A stretch of DNA of 64,000 nt from RPRC01 sp034933285. Its GTDB lineage: Bacteria > Desulfobacterota > Desulfuromonadia > Geobacterales > Geobacteraceae. Location of the stretch: positions 75,491 through 139,490 of the forward strand of contig JAYFNT010000011.1 in NCBI GenBank assembly GCA_034933285.1, read 5' to 3'. The translations under genes and the position numbers were made by a program. Below, one piece after another: positions 8,441 through 17,408 of this stretch (position 1 is the first letter of the stretch; every line of letters starts with the position of its first letter). The notes under the pieces were generated by a model that saw nothing but the letters and a program-made list of their open reading frames with translations, had not been told where the DNA came from and made no database searches.

Positions 8441-9409
8441 CTTTTCCATATATTCCAGCAACTCACCCATATCCCCGGGCAACGGAGATGAGAATTCCAG
8501 GTATTCCCCGGAAGCGGGATGGATGAAACCAAGTGTTCGTGCATGGAGCGCCTGACGGCCCAGACGGCGGACCATGGCGCGAAGTTCGGTGTCCCTGATC
8601 TGGGAAATGCGCCCGCTCCCTCCATAGACAGGATCGCCGAGAAGCGGAAACCCTGCCTCGGAGAGATGAACCCTTATCTGGTGAGTGCGGCCGGTCTCCA
8701 GTCTGAGTTCCAGGACCGCAACAGGACCAAACCGGCCCGTGACCTTCCAGTGTGTAACAGCACGTTTTCCGCTGCGCGCGGAACCGGACATCCGCTTTCG
8801 GTCCACCGGATGGCGGCCGATGTCTCCCTCGATGGTGCCCTTGTCCTTCGCAGGTGAACCGTAGACGAACGCTACATAGACGCGCTTTATGCTGTGTTCC
8901 TTGAACTGCCGGGACAGGGCCAGATGGGCACGGTCATTCTTTGCCACCACGAGTACGCCGGTAGTGCCCTTGTCAATCCGGTGAACGATCCCGGGCCGGA
9001 TCTCACCCCCGATACCTGAAAGGTCGCGGCAATGGGCCAGCAGGGCGTTTACCAGGGTACCTCCCGGATTGCCTGCGCCGGGATGGACAGGCATTCCAGC
9101 CGGCTTGTCCACCACGATGAGGTCGCTGTCCTCATAAAGGATCGATAATGGTATCTTCTCCGCAACCGGTGCAGCCGGGACCGGAGGAGGTATCTCTACG
9201 ACTATTGTCTCCCCGCCCTTGAGCTTGAGGGAAGGCTTCGACGGCCGGCCGTTCACGGTTATCAGGCCGTTTTCGATGAGGCGCTGCACAGCCGTTCGCG
9301 TAAGGTCCGGGACCTTGCCGGTTATGAACTGGTCGAGCCGTTCGGCAGGCTCGTCGGCATTGAAAGTCAATTCGATTCTATTCACTGAACATCCAGGAGC
9401 CATGGTCAT
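8432..9409 (-). CDS. rluD: RluA-family 23S rRNA pseudouridine synthase (RluD type)
   Basis: Isomerises uridine to pseudouridine in rRNA. 325 residues with an N-terminal S4 RNA-binding domain (about 18-80, with VQRLIENGLITVNG) and the catalytic domain. The family motif reads HRIDKGTTG, whose Asp is the catalytic residue; RTHQIRVHL is also present. Gene order with pgeF supports RluD rather than RluA/RluC. The start used is the ATG at 9409; an ATG at 9403 and a GTG at about 9385 are alternatives because no strong ribosome binding site decides. The stop lies in a heptamer repeat. Confidence 0.9.
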   Translation of the reverse strand: MTMAPGCSVNRIELTFNADEPAERLDQFITGKVPDLTRTAVQRLIENGLITVNGRPSKPSLKLKGGETIVVEIPPPVPAAPVAEKIPLSILYEDSDLIVVDKPAGMPVHPGAGNPGGTLVNALLAHCRDLSGIGGEIRPGIVHRIDKGTTGVLVVAKNDRAHLALSRQFKEHSIKRVYVAFVYGSPAKDKGTIEGDIGRHPVDRKRMSGSARSGKRAVTHWKVTGRFGPVAVLELRLETGRTHQIRVHLSEAGFPLLGDPVYGGSGRISQIRDTELRAMVRRLGRQALHARTLGFIHPASGEYLEFSSPLPGDMGELLEYMEKQC

Positions 9410-9635
9410 CGCCGGGAGAATATACAGGCCTGCCGGTTTCTCAAACTGCGAGGTTAGCCAAAAACCGGCGGAATGTCAATCAGTCTCCGTCCCGGTGAAG
9501 GGGTCGGCATTTCTTGTCATTTTCATTGCTTTGCGTAGTGGGTCTGGGTAGGATAAGAAGTTCACACCAGGACAGCAAAAACTTTTTAACGTGAATCATC
9601 TCTGAAACGAAAAAACAGGACAAAGGAGCAGCTTC

Positions 9636-10547
9636 ATGATTTTGAAAAATTTGGCCAGTGCGGACCTTTCCGGCAAGCGTCTCGATGAAGGCGCCGCACA
9701 GCTGTTCCCGATCCTGTCCAAAAACCGGATACGGAAGATCATCGACCTTGGCGGGTGCAGCGTCAACAGCGCCATGGTGCGGGTGGCATCCCGTCAGCTT
9801 CGGGAAGGAGATGAAATCATCCTCGGCGTAATGGAGCCGGAACGCTTCCAGGACCTGGTCTTCAAACAGGATGACATCCTCTATGAGGACAACGATGTGC
9901 TGGCCATTTGCAAACCGGCCGGTATCAACTCCCAGCGAACTCCCTACCAGTTGAAAGGGACCGTTGAATACGCGATCGGGACCTATCTCAAAAGTGAAGG
10001 TATTGAAGAACCGGTAAGGATAGTCCACCGCCTGGACCGGGGAACTTCGGGACTGATGCTGTTCCCGAAAAACCGCGCATCAGCCGCCCGCCTGTCAAGC
10101 CAGTTGCACGACGGGGAGATCGAAAAACGTTACCTGGCCCTGGTGAAGGGAATGCCGCCACAATGCGAATGGCTTGTCAACGCCCCCATAGCAAAGATCG
10201 CACCTTCCAGGTATGGCGTTGCCACTCCGGGAAAGGAAGCGCAGACGGAATTCCGTGTTGTCGCAGCAGGGGCTGATGCGGCGCTGCTGGAGGCCAGGCC
10301 CCTTACGGGAAGGACCCACCAGATCAGGGTACACCTGGAGTATGACGCGCTGCCGATTGTGGGAGACCGGGTCTACGGCGGGGCAAAGGCATGCCGGATG
10401 ATGCTTCACTGCCTGTCCATGTCGTTCCTGAACCGCAACGGAAACCGCGTGCCGGTTTCAGCACCGCCGGACAGCGTATTCCTGGCAGTCTGCAAGGAGT
10501 TCGGCATCGATGCTGAAACGGAGGTCTTCCGGATGAACACTATCTGA
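9636..10547 (+). CDS. Second RluA-family pseudouridine synthase
   Basis: A 303-residue paralogue of the neighbouring divergent rluD. It has an S4-like N-terminus (RIRKIIDLGGCSVN), the catalytic motif HRLDRGTSG with Asp134, and RTHQIRVHL near 230. It starts at ATG 9636 behind AAAGGAG at a 7-base distance. The target uridine is unknown; RluC-like or tRNA-directed activity is possible. Its last eight bases overlap the convergent TPR gene. Confidence 0.88.
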   Translation: MILKNLASADLSGKRLDEGAAQLFPILSKNRIRKIIDLGGCSVNSAMVRVASRQLREGDEIILGVMEPERFQDLVFKQDDILYEDNDVLAICKPAGINSQRTPYQLKGTVEYAIGTYLKSEGIEEPVRIVHRLDRGTSGLMLFPKNRASAARLSSQLHDGEIEKRYLALVKGMPPQCEWLVNAPIAKIAPSRYGVATPGKEAQTEFRVVAAGADAALLEARPLTGRTHQIRVHLEYDALPIVGDRVYGGAKACRMMLHCLSMSFLNRNGNRVPVSAPPDSVFLAVCKEFGIDAETEVFRMNTI

Positions 10548-10980
10548 GCTTCAACGCCGTCAGCAGCTTGCCAAGGTACTTGTTGAGAAAGTGTTCCCTC
10601 GGCAGGGAGGATATGACCGGGTATTTCCTGATCCCGAGATTCTCCAGTTCCGCTTTTATCCTGGGGTTGGCTTCCCGTAGAAGGCCGTCGCGGAAAGCAC
10701 GGATCGCTTCCTCTTTGCGCCCTTCGAGGAGAAGGATTCTGCCCAGGTTTAGGTAGTGCACGGAATACCATGGTTCTTCGTCGATGGCTTCCCGGCACAA
10801 GGCCTCAGCCCGCTTGTAGTCCTGCCGTTCCTTGGCAACGCAGAATGCAAGGTGGGAAAGGACCTCAGGGCTTTCATCCAGGTCCGCCGCCGCCTGCAGG
10901 CGCTGCAACGCCAGGCCGGTATTTCCCGCATCGAGTGCGGCGATTCCTTCTTTCAGTAGTGTCGATGATTTTTGTTCCAT
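10540..10980 (-). CDS. Small tetratricopeptide-repeat protein
   Basis: 146 residues made mostly of three TPR-like helical pairs (LQRLQAAADLDESPEVLSHL, YLNLGRILLLEGRKEEAIRA and similar). There is no signal peptide or catalytic motif, so it is probably a cytoplasmic scaffold for an unknown partner. It is convergent with the pseudouridine synthase gene, overlapping it by eight bases, and is followed upstream by tadA on the same strand. Confidence 0.75.
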   Translation of the reverse strand: MEQKSSTLLKEGIAALDAGNTGLALQRLQAAADLDESPEVLSHLAFCVAKERQDYKRAEALCREAIDEEPWYSVHYLNLGRILLLEGRKEEAIRAFRDGLLREANPRIKAELENLGIRKYPVISSLPREHFLNKYLGKLLTALKLR

Positions 10981-11095
10981 TACGGTTGCTCTCTATCAGG
11001 CAAAAAGGTATATGCTGGTTTCCATCCTGTGTTTCCGGATGGACACTATGCTAATATTTCGGCATGGGACTGCAAGACTTGAGCAGGCCCAGGAA

Positions 11096-11590
11096 TTACC
11101 CCGCCGCTATGAAGGCCCGGACTTTCTTTTGCTGCCGAAGCCCGGCGAAAAAGGAGCTCAGCAGCTCGGAGCATTCCTTGCCCCTGACACCGGACGTCAA
11201 GGAGACACGATGATTGAGCCGCGCATCATCGGACAGATCGTACAGGGAACCTGCCGCCCCGCCCTTCGGGTCGTGGCAGCCGAACACCACCCGCTCCAGG
11301 CGGGAGAGCAGAATGGCTCCCATGCACATGGGACACGGCTCGAGTGTTACGTAAAGAGTGGCGCCGAGAAGCCTCCAGTTCCCTGCCTTGCGGGCGGCCT
11401 TGCGGATAGCCGTCATCTCAGCATGGGAAGTGGGGTCCAGACTGGTTTCACGCCTGTTGTAGCCACGCCCCAGCACCTCTCCATCCCTGACGATTACAGC
11501 TCCGATCGGAACCTCCCCCCTGGCCTCGGCCTTCCCGGCCTCGACGATCGCCTTTCCCATCCAGTAGTTGTCGTCTTTGATCCGTTTCAT
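11096..11590 (-). CDS. tadA: tRNA-specific adenosine deaminase
   Basis: Deaminates A34 to inosine in tRNA-Arg(ACG); zinc-dependent CDA fold. Zinc ligands and the catalytic Glu are visible: His56 and Glu58 in HAEMTAI, and Cys86/Cys89 in PCPMC. The YWM motif near the N-terminus (residues 9-11) matches the E. coli protein when the ATG at 11590 is taken as start. A longer frame exists back to a TTG at 11632 but is less likely. No strong ribosome binding site is seen. Length 164 residues, normal for TadA. Confidence 0.92.
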   Translation of the reverse strand: MKRIKDDNYWMGKAIVEAGKAEARGEVPIGAVIVRDGEVLGRGYNRRETSLDPTSHAEMTAIRKAARKAGNWRLLGATLYVTLEPCPMCMGAILLSRLERVVFGCHDPKGGAAGSLYDLSDDARLNHRVSLTSGVRGKECSELLSSFFAGLRQQKKVRAFIAAG

Positions 11591-11748
11591 AGTCATCACA
11601 TATCCGTGGCCCGGAACATGACCAGCCTCCAAAAGAAGGGGGCCATGACCTTCAGTCTCTTACTATCGCCGTTTTGCCGCCAAGTGTCAATGATTTGCCC
11701 ATACTTCATTACCTGAAGCACAGCTTGGGCGCATCAGGGAGAACTACT

Positions 11749-12384
11749 ATGAAAATCCACGACATATCCATCCGGTTGGCCAATGACACTCCATGCTACC
11801 CCGGAGACCCCCGGGTCACGGTGGAAAGCGTGCTCAGCATGGAAACCGGGGACGGCGCCAATGTCTCCCGGATCACACTGGCCAGCCACTCTGGAACTCA
11901 TCTGGACGCTCCCTTCCACATGATTGCCGGAGCCCTGCCGATGTCAGCCATACCCCTTTCCCCGTTGATGGGAAAGGCGCTGGTAGCCGACTTGACGGGC
12001 CGTTCGGAAATCGGCGCCAGGGAGCTGCTCGCATTGCCGCTTCGTGGCGTAACTCGATTGTTGCTCAAGACCGACAATTCCCGGCTGTGGGAGACCTCCC
12101 GTTTCTACCGGGACTACGTCTCCCTGGTCGGAACGGGTGTCGATTGCCTCATGGAAGCAGGCATTGAACTCGTCGGCATCGATTACCTCTCCATTGAAGC
12201 CTGCGACGGAAACGGGAATGTTCACCGGCGCCTGCTGGAAAAGGGAATCCTGATCCTGGAAGGACTGGATCTCTCTGCTGTTGCTGCAGGCGTGTATGAG
12301 CTGATCTGCCTTCCCCTGAAAGTGGCGGCAGAGGACGGCGCACCGGTGCGCGCGATCCTCCGTGAGCTAGAAGAAGGGAAATGA
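11749..12384 (+). CDS. Cyclase / kynurenine-formamidase-like metal hydrolase
   Basis: A 211-residue member of the putative cyclase family (PF04199), which includes KynB arylformamidase. The metal-binding signature HxGTHxDxPxH is present: His47, His51, Asp53, His57 in HSGTHLDAPFH. It starts at ATG 11749 with AGGGAG seven bases upstream. No tryptophan-catabolism genes are nearby, so the formamidase reaction is not established. Its stop is followed within 25 bases by a CTGTACG heptamer tract. Confidence 0.85.
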   Translation: MKIHDISIRLANDTPCYPGDPRVTVESVLSMETGDGANVSRITLASHSGTHLDAPFHMIAGALPMSAIPLSPLMGKALVADLTGRSEIGARELLALPLRGVTRLLLKTDNSRLWETSRFYRDYVSLVGTGVDCLMEAGIELVGIDYLSIEACDGNGNVHRRLLEKGILILEGLDLSAVAAGVYELICLPLKVAAEDGAPVRAILRELEEGK

Positions 12385-12390
12385 ATGAAA

Positions 12391-12437
12391 AGCGGGTGAG
12401 CTAAATTCTGTACGCTGTACGCTGTTCACTGCCCGCT
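12391..12437 (+). repeat. Short heptamer element after the cyclase gene
   Basis: Four contiguous units CTGTACG, CTGTACG, CTGTTCA, CTGCCCG at 12408-12435. The AGCGGG at 12391-12396 can pair with CCCGCT at 12432-12437, giving a minimal foldback. Confidence 0.8.
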
Positions 12438-12516
12438 AATAAAGTGGCGAACAATGGAGGAAAGATTATAATAGAAAAAGAGAGGCGCTATATTCCGTAC
12501 CGAAAGGAGAATTGCC

Positions 12517-13032
12517 ATGGCACGTCTTTCGAATAAATCCGGCGTAGATGAAAAGGGGCTGAGGACTCCGCGAAGTACCGATGTCTACATGCCGAGGGAA
12601 GGCTTGAAGGAAGTTTCATACTGCCGGAAATGCGGCGTGATCTACAGGCAGAAACGCTGGTTCATGGACCCGGATGAACTGGTCGGGATAAAGGGCGATC
12701 CGGAGTCAGGCAAAATCGTCTGTCCGGCGTGTCAGCGAATGCAGGATGGCGTACCGGGAGGATTCCTCACTCTTGCAGGCGATTATCTCCGTCAGCATGA
12801 AGCTGAAATTCTCGAACTGATTAAGAACACCGAGGCAAAGTCCCGGCAGAAGAATCCTCTCGGGCGAATCATGGAAATCCGCCAGGAGGGGGACGTGCTC
12901 ACCATTCTCACCACGGAGGACAAAATTGCCCAGAAACTGGGGCGGGATATGTTCAAAGCCCACAGGGGAGAACTCCGCTTTCACTGGAGCCATGGCGACA
13001 ACGCGGTAAGGGTGGAATGGTCGCGGGCATGA
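12517..13032 (+). CDS. BCAM0308-family zinc-ribbon-like protein
   Basis: A 171-residue cytoplasmic protein with two Cys pairs, Cys36-x2-Cys39 (YCRKC) and Cys69-x2-Cys72 (CPAC), that probably bind one zinc. The remainder (LGRIMEIRQEGDVLTILTT onward) resembles the C-terminal part of BCAM0308-family proteins, whose function is unknown. An excellent AAGGAG site precedes the ATG at 12517. A strong terminator follows, so this is probably a single-gene transcript. Confidence 0.85.
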   Translation: MARLSNKSGVDEKGLRTPRSTDVYMPREGLKEVSYCRKCGVIYRQKRWFMDPDELVGIKGDPESGKIVCPACQRMQDGVPGGFLTLAGDYLRQHEAEILELIKNTEAKSRQKNPLGRIMEIRQEGDVLTILTTEDKIAQKLGRDMFKAHRGELRFHWSHGDNAVRVEWSRA

Positions 13033-13061
13033 AGCAATGATGCGGACGGAACTGGTGAGGG

Positions 13062-13088
13062 AAAAGGCGGTCGAAAAGACCGCCTTTT
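13062..13088 (+). terminator. Terminator after the BCAM0308-family gene
   Basis: AAAAGGCGGTC pairs with GACCGCCTTTT around a GAAAA loop, ending in a T-run. It is a textbook intrinsic terminator. Confidence 0.92.
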
Positions 13089-13232
13089 CCTTACGTTCCC
13101 GGCGAGAGAATAAAACATTGCAAAGAACTGGCAATTGGCATAAAAATGATGGATATTTTCCTGCCCCGCCCTGTCGATTTGTTGTTCCAGCCACGGGAGG
13201 AGCTTGCGCCTTCCTGAAACGGATGGGAATGT

Positions 13233-14615
13233 ATGACGGCATATCACAAGATATTCCTCCGTACTCCCTGGAGGCTCGTTCTCGTCTTTCTCCTCTTTGC
13301 CAGCTGCCAAGCCGTTTTCTGCTTCATCTTCTACGAGAACCGGAAGGCATGGTTGATGTGCGGCATTACCGTCACACTCACGCTTGCCTCCGGAGCGATT
13401 GTACTCTTCATCTGGCGCCAGACGCAGATGAAGCATCTGCGGGAGATCTGCGACGTCGAACGTGAACATCTCGCCCTTGCACAGCAGTATGAAGCCCTGA
13501 CCCGTTTTTCCAACGACGGGATTCTGCTGCTCGCGGCAGACGGGGGAATAGTTGAAACAAATGAGCGTGCTGTTTCCCTCTACGGATATTCCTGGGAAGA
13601 GCTCCTGCAGCTCAACATACGAGACCTGAAAGTGCCGGAAAACTGGTCGGACCTGGACGAAAAGCTGGCATTGACCAGGGAACACGGCGGAATAATGTTC
13701 GAATCGCTGCACCGGCGCAAAAACGGCGAGACAGTACCGGTGGAGATAAGCTCCCGCATCCTCCTGATTGAAGGAAAATGGTTCTATCTGGGCATAATCC
13801 GTGACATATCGGAACGCAGGAGCGCCGAGGCCCAGGTAATACAGAAACATCGGGAATTGGAAAACCTGAACCGAACCCTGGAGGATAGGGTTCGGGAAGA
13901 AGTGTCGAAAAACCGTGAAAAGGACCACCTGATCATTCAGCAGGGCCGGCTTGCGGCCATGGGAGAGATGATCGGCAATATCGCCCATCAGTGGCGGCAA
14001 CCCCTGAACGTGGTGGGGCTGCTCTTCCAGAGCCTCCAGGAAATGCACCACCAGGGGGAACTTACCGGGGAACAGCTTAATGACACGGTATGCCAGGCAA
14101 TGGAGGTCATAAGGTTCATGTCGCAGACAATGGATGACTTCCGCAACTTTTTCAAACCGGACAAGGAAAAGAAGGATTTCTCCGTCAAAGAGGTCGTCAA
14201 CAGGTCACTGTCTTTTCTTCGTCCCCACCTCAATTACCACAATATCAGTGTTGAAGTGAACATCGACAAAGAACTGGTCGTAACCGGATACCCCAATGAG
14301 TATGCACAGGTTCTCATAAATATCCTGGGAAATTCCAAGGATGTAATCCTAGAACGGGATACGGAAAATCCCGTCATCATCATCAATGCGCACAGGGAAT
14401 CGAATCGCACCATCGTTACGATTCAGGACAATGCAGGAGGCATTGCCGACGATATCATCGGAAAGATCTTCGACCCGTACTTCACTACAAAACGGACCGG
14501 CGACGGATCCGGACTTGGCCTGTACATGTCGAAGACCATCATAGAAAAAAACATGCTGGGCAGTCTGTCCGCAGCCAATACAGCCGCGGGCGCCGAGTTT
14601 CGGATCGAGGTATGA
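13233..14615 (+). CDS. PAS-domain sensor histidine kinase, membrane-bound
   Basis: 460 residues: two transmembrane segments (about 14-33 and 40-60), a PAS domain (about 85-200), a coiled linker, a HisKA domain with phospho-acceptor His252 in NIAHQWRQPL, and a HATPase domain with N-box GNSKDVI, G1 QDNAGGI and G2 GSGLGLY. The AHQWRQP form of the H-box is typical of the HisKA group common in Geobacteraceae. It is followed 27 bases later by a second kinase and then a sigma-54 response regulator, so the three probably form one signalling operon. The input signal is unknown. The domain assignment is firm. Confidence 0.92.
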   Translation: MTAYHKIFLRTPWRLVLVFLLFASCQAVFCFIFYENRKAWLMCGITVTLTLASGAIVLFIWRQTQMKHLREICDVEREHLALAQQYEALTRFSNDGILLLAADGGIVETNERAVSLYGYSWEELLQLNIRDLKVPENWSDLDEKLALTREHGGIMFESLHRRKNGETVPVEISSRILLIEGKWFYLGIIRDISERRSAEAQVIQKHRELENLNRTLEDRVREEVSKNREKDHLIIQQGRLAAMGEMIGNIAHQWRQPLNVVGLLFQSLQEMHHQGELTGEQLNDTVCQAMEVIRFMSQTMDDFRNFFKPDKEKKDFSVKEVVNRSLSFLRPHLNYHNISVEVNIDKELVVTGYPNEYAQVLINILGNSKDVILERDTENPVIIINAHRESNRTIVTIQDNAGGIADDIIGKIFDPYFTTKRTGDGSGLGLYMSKTIIEKNMLGSLSAANTAAGAEFRIEV

Positions 14616-14642
14616 CCACTATGGGCGCGGGATGGGGGAGGC

Positions 14643-17408
14643 GTGGCGACAAACGAAGAAATATCCGGGAACGGGGGCGGAAAAAGGGCGGCGACAGCAC
14701 CGGCAAACGTCAGCAAATGGCTCGATATGTTTACCGAAATGATGGCTGTCTTCCCCTGTCCTGTATACTTCAAGGACATAAGGGGCAGGTACCGGTTATT
14801 CAATGCTGCCTTTGAAAGGTTCCTCGGCTTGTCCGGCGAAGAGATCAGGGGCAAACGGTTGCGACAGGTGTCTCAAAAGGGAAGTTTCAGGCTCCTGGAA
14901 ACAATGGACCGCAAACTGATCAGAAACGCCGCCGGCTGGCAGTGTTTCCAGACATCCCACAGGGATGCATCGGGCAAGGAATGGAGCGTAATAATCAACA
15001 AATCCATGCTGTTCCTCCATGGTGAAGTCAGGGGAATCATGGGTGTCATCACGGATGTTACCGAACTTGAGGAAACCAAAAGGGAGCTTTACGAATCACG
15101 CAAGATCCTGCAGAACGTATTCGAAGCCATTCCCGACCTGCTGACCGTACATGACCGCAACCTTCGCGTTGTAATGAGCAACTGGCACGGCGGCTATGAA
15201 TATGTGGCGGAAGAGTTGCGCTTCGGCCATCCCTACTGCTATGACGCCTATTATCCGGGGCAGGGCAGACCGTGCGAGCCGTGCAATGTTCTCGAAGTGT
15301 TCAGAACCAACCTTCCCAGCCTGACGGAAAAATACAACCCCCGCATCGGCCATATGGAATCCCGGGCGTTTCCGGTTTTCGACGAATCCGGGAAAACCGT
15401 GATGGTTGCGGAATACGTTCGCAGCATAAATGAGCGGAAAATGGCGGAATTTGCGCTCAGCGAAGCAAACCAGCGACTGAACGCCATTATCGCGTCATCT
15501 CCTCTGCCCATCATCGCCATGGACATCTTTGGCAAGGTCATGCTCTGGAACCCGGCAGCAGAGAAAACCTTCGGCTGGAAGAACGAGGAAGTGCTCAACA
15601 AGGAGTACCCTCTGTTCCCAAAGCGCAGAGAACTGGAAATATTCAATCTTTTCAAAAGGCTGGGCAAAGATGAAATCATCCGTGGAGAAGAGGTTTACCG
15701 GCAATGCAAAGACGGCAGACCCATAACCCTCAGCCGCCATAATGCGCCGCTGCGTGACACCTCCGGCCGGATCACCGGCACCATGGCCGTTCTGGAAGAC
15801 ATCACCGAGAGAAAACAAGCGGAAAATGAGCTCAAGGCATCGGAAGCCAACTACCGCGCAATTTTCGACGGGACAAACGAAGCAATCTTCGTACTGGACT
15901 CTGAAAACGGGTCGATCATCGATGTGAACAGGAAGATGTGCGAAATGTACGGCTGCAGCCGGGAAGAAGCGTTGCGGCTGGACGTAGAGGCTTTCAGCGC
16001 CGGTCAGGAGCCCTTCACCCAGAACTTTGTCAACCATTACGTCAAGAAAGCAGTTGTTGGGGACAGCCAGATGTTCGAATGGCTGGCCCGACGCTTGGAT
16101 GGTTCCCTCTTCTGGGTTGAAGTGAACATCAAAAAAATCAACCTGGGGGGCATGACCCGAGCGCTTGCGTCGGTGCGGGACATTACGGAACGCAAGATAG
16201 CGGAGGAAGCCCAGCGGGAAAGCGAAGAGCGTTTCCGCAGGATCTTCGAGCAGAACGAAGACCCGGCAATGATCATCTGCCCGGAAACCCTGGTGATCAT
16301 CGACGTAAATCCGGTGCTGGTCAAACATTACGGTTTTTCCGCCAGGAAGCTGCTCAGAGAAGGGCCGGGACTCTTCCTGCAGGAGCCGGAACTTGACAGG
16401 ATCAGCCAGGCTCTGCGAGGAATTACCGATGCCGGAACAGTTCAGAGCGAACCGCTCGTCACGTTCGCCAAAAACGACGACAGGATCATCACCTCCTTCA
16501 AGGCAAAACTTATCAGGGCAAGGGGCGTGTCATACGCATATTGCACCTTCCGCGACATCACGGAACGACTGAGGATCCGTGAAGAAACGAAAAAGATGCA
16601 GACCAAGCTGCTGCAGACCAACAAGATGGCCGCACTGGGAACCCTGTCTTCCGGCATAGCCCACGAGATCAACAATCCGGTCAATTTTATACTCTCCAAC
16701 GCCCGGATGCTCCATGACGCCTGGCAGGACCTTGATCTGATTTGCTCGGAGTACGGCCGGGACCTGGTGGATTATTCCATCGGCGGCTTCACTTTTGCCG
16801 AGGCCAGGGAAATCCTCCCCAAGCTCCTGGATGGAATCATCGACGGGTCACACCGCATCAGGACCATCCTGACGGGCCTCAGGGAGTTCGCCCGCGAGGA
16901 GAAAACCCCGCCGAACCAGAAAGTGGACGTAAACAGCGCCATCGAAAAGTCAGTCGCCATTCTCCAGAACCAGATCAGGGAATACACGAATCATTTTCAT
17001 CTTTCCGCGGAACCGGATCTTCCCCCCGTAAGGGGCAGCCTGCAGCAACTGGAACAAGTGGTGATCAACCTGACCATGAATGCGCTGCAATCACTGCCGG
17101 GCAAGGAATTCGGAGTCTACATCTCCACATACAGGGAAAAGAAATCAAACTGCGTGGTGATCAAAGTCAGGGACCAGGGAGTCGGCATGGACCAGGAAGT
17201 CGTGAAACGGATTTTCGACCCATTCTTCACCACCAGGCTGGAAAGCGGCGGCACCGGGCTAGGCCTTTCCATCTGCTATTCCATCCTCAAGGAACACCAG
17301 GGCGCCATAGAAGTCGAATCGGAACCGGGCAAAGGAACCAGCGTCTTTGTCCGGATTCCATCCTTACGACACCGGGAGGGAATCCATGAAAAACACAGCG
17401 AACCTTGA
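14643..17408 (+). CDS. Multi-PAS soluble histidine kinase
   Basis: 921 residues, no membrane segment: five PAS domains in series (about 25-135, 150-275, 280-400, 400-525, 525-645), then HisKA with His674 in SGIAHEINNP and a HATPase domain (DQGVGMD, GGTGLGLSICY). The second PAS carries a cysteine-rich stretch, YCYDAYY and RPCEPCNVLEVF, that could bind a metal, haem or Fe-S group. GTG at 14643 is taken as start, with GGGGGAG just upstream. Its 3' end overlaps the start of the response regulator gene by 23 bases, strong evidence of a cognate pair. Confidence 0.92.
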   Translation: MATNEEISGNGGGKRAATAPANVSKWLDMFTEMMAVFPCPVYFKDIRGRYRLFNAAFERFLGLSGEEIRGKRLRQVSQKGSFRLLETMDRKLIRNAAGWQCFQTSHRDASGKEWSVIINKSMLFLHGEVRGIMGVITDVTELEETKRELYESRKILQNVFEAIPDLLTVHDRNLRVVMSNWHGGYEYVAEELRFGHPYCYDAYYPGQGRPCEPCNVLEVFRTNLPSLTEKYNPRIGHMESRAFPVFDESGKTVMVAEYVRSINERKMAEFALSEANQRLNAIIASSPLPIIAMDIFGKVMLWNPAAEKTFGWKNEEVLNKEYPLFPKRRELEIFNLFKRLGKDEIIRGEEVYRQCKDGRPITLSRHNAPLRDTSGRITGTMAVLEDITERKQAENELKASEANYRAIFDGTNEAIFVLDSENGSIIDVNRKMCEMYGCSREEALRLDVEAFSAGQEPFTQNFVNHYVKKAVVGDSQMFEWLARRLDGSLFWVEVNIKKINLGGMTRALASVRDITERKIAEEAQRESEERFRRIFEQNEDPAMIICPETLVIIDVNPVLVKHYGFSARKLLREGPGLFLQEPELDRISQALRGITDAGTVQSEPLVTFAKNDDRIITSFKAKLIRARGVSYAYCTFRDITERLRIREETKKMQTKLLQTNKMAALGTLSSGIAHEINNPVNFILSNARMLHDAWQDLDLICSEYGRDLVDYSIGGFTFAEAREILPKLLDGIIDGSHRIRTILTGLREFAREEKTPPNQKVDVNSAIEKSVAILQNQIREYTNHFHLSAEPDLPPVRGSLQQLEQVVINLTMNALQSLPGKEFGVYISTYREKKSNCVVIKVRDQGVGMDQEVVKRIFDPFFTTRLESGGTGLGLSICYSILKEHQGAIEVESEPGKGTSVFVRIPSLRHREGIHEKHSEP

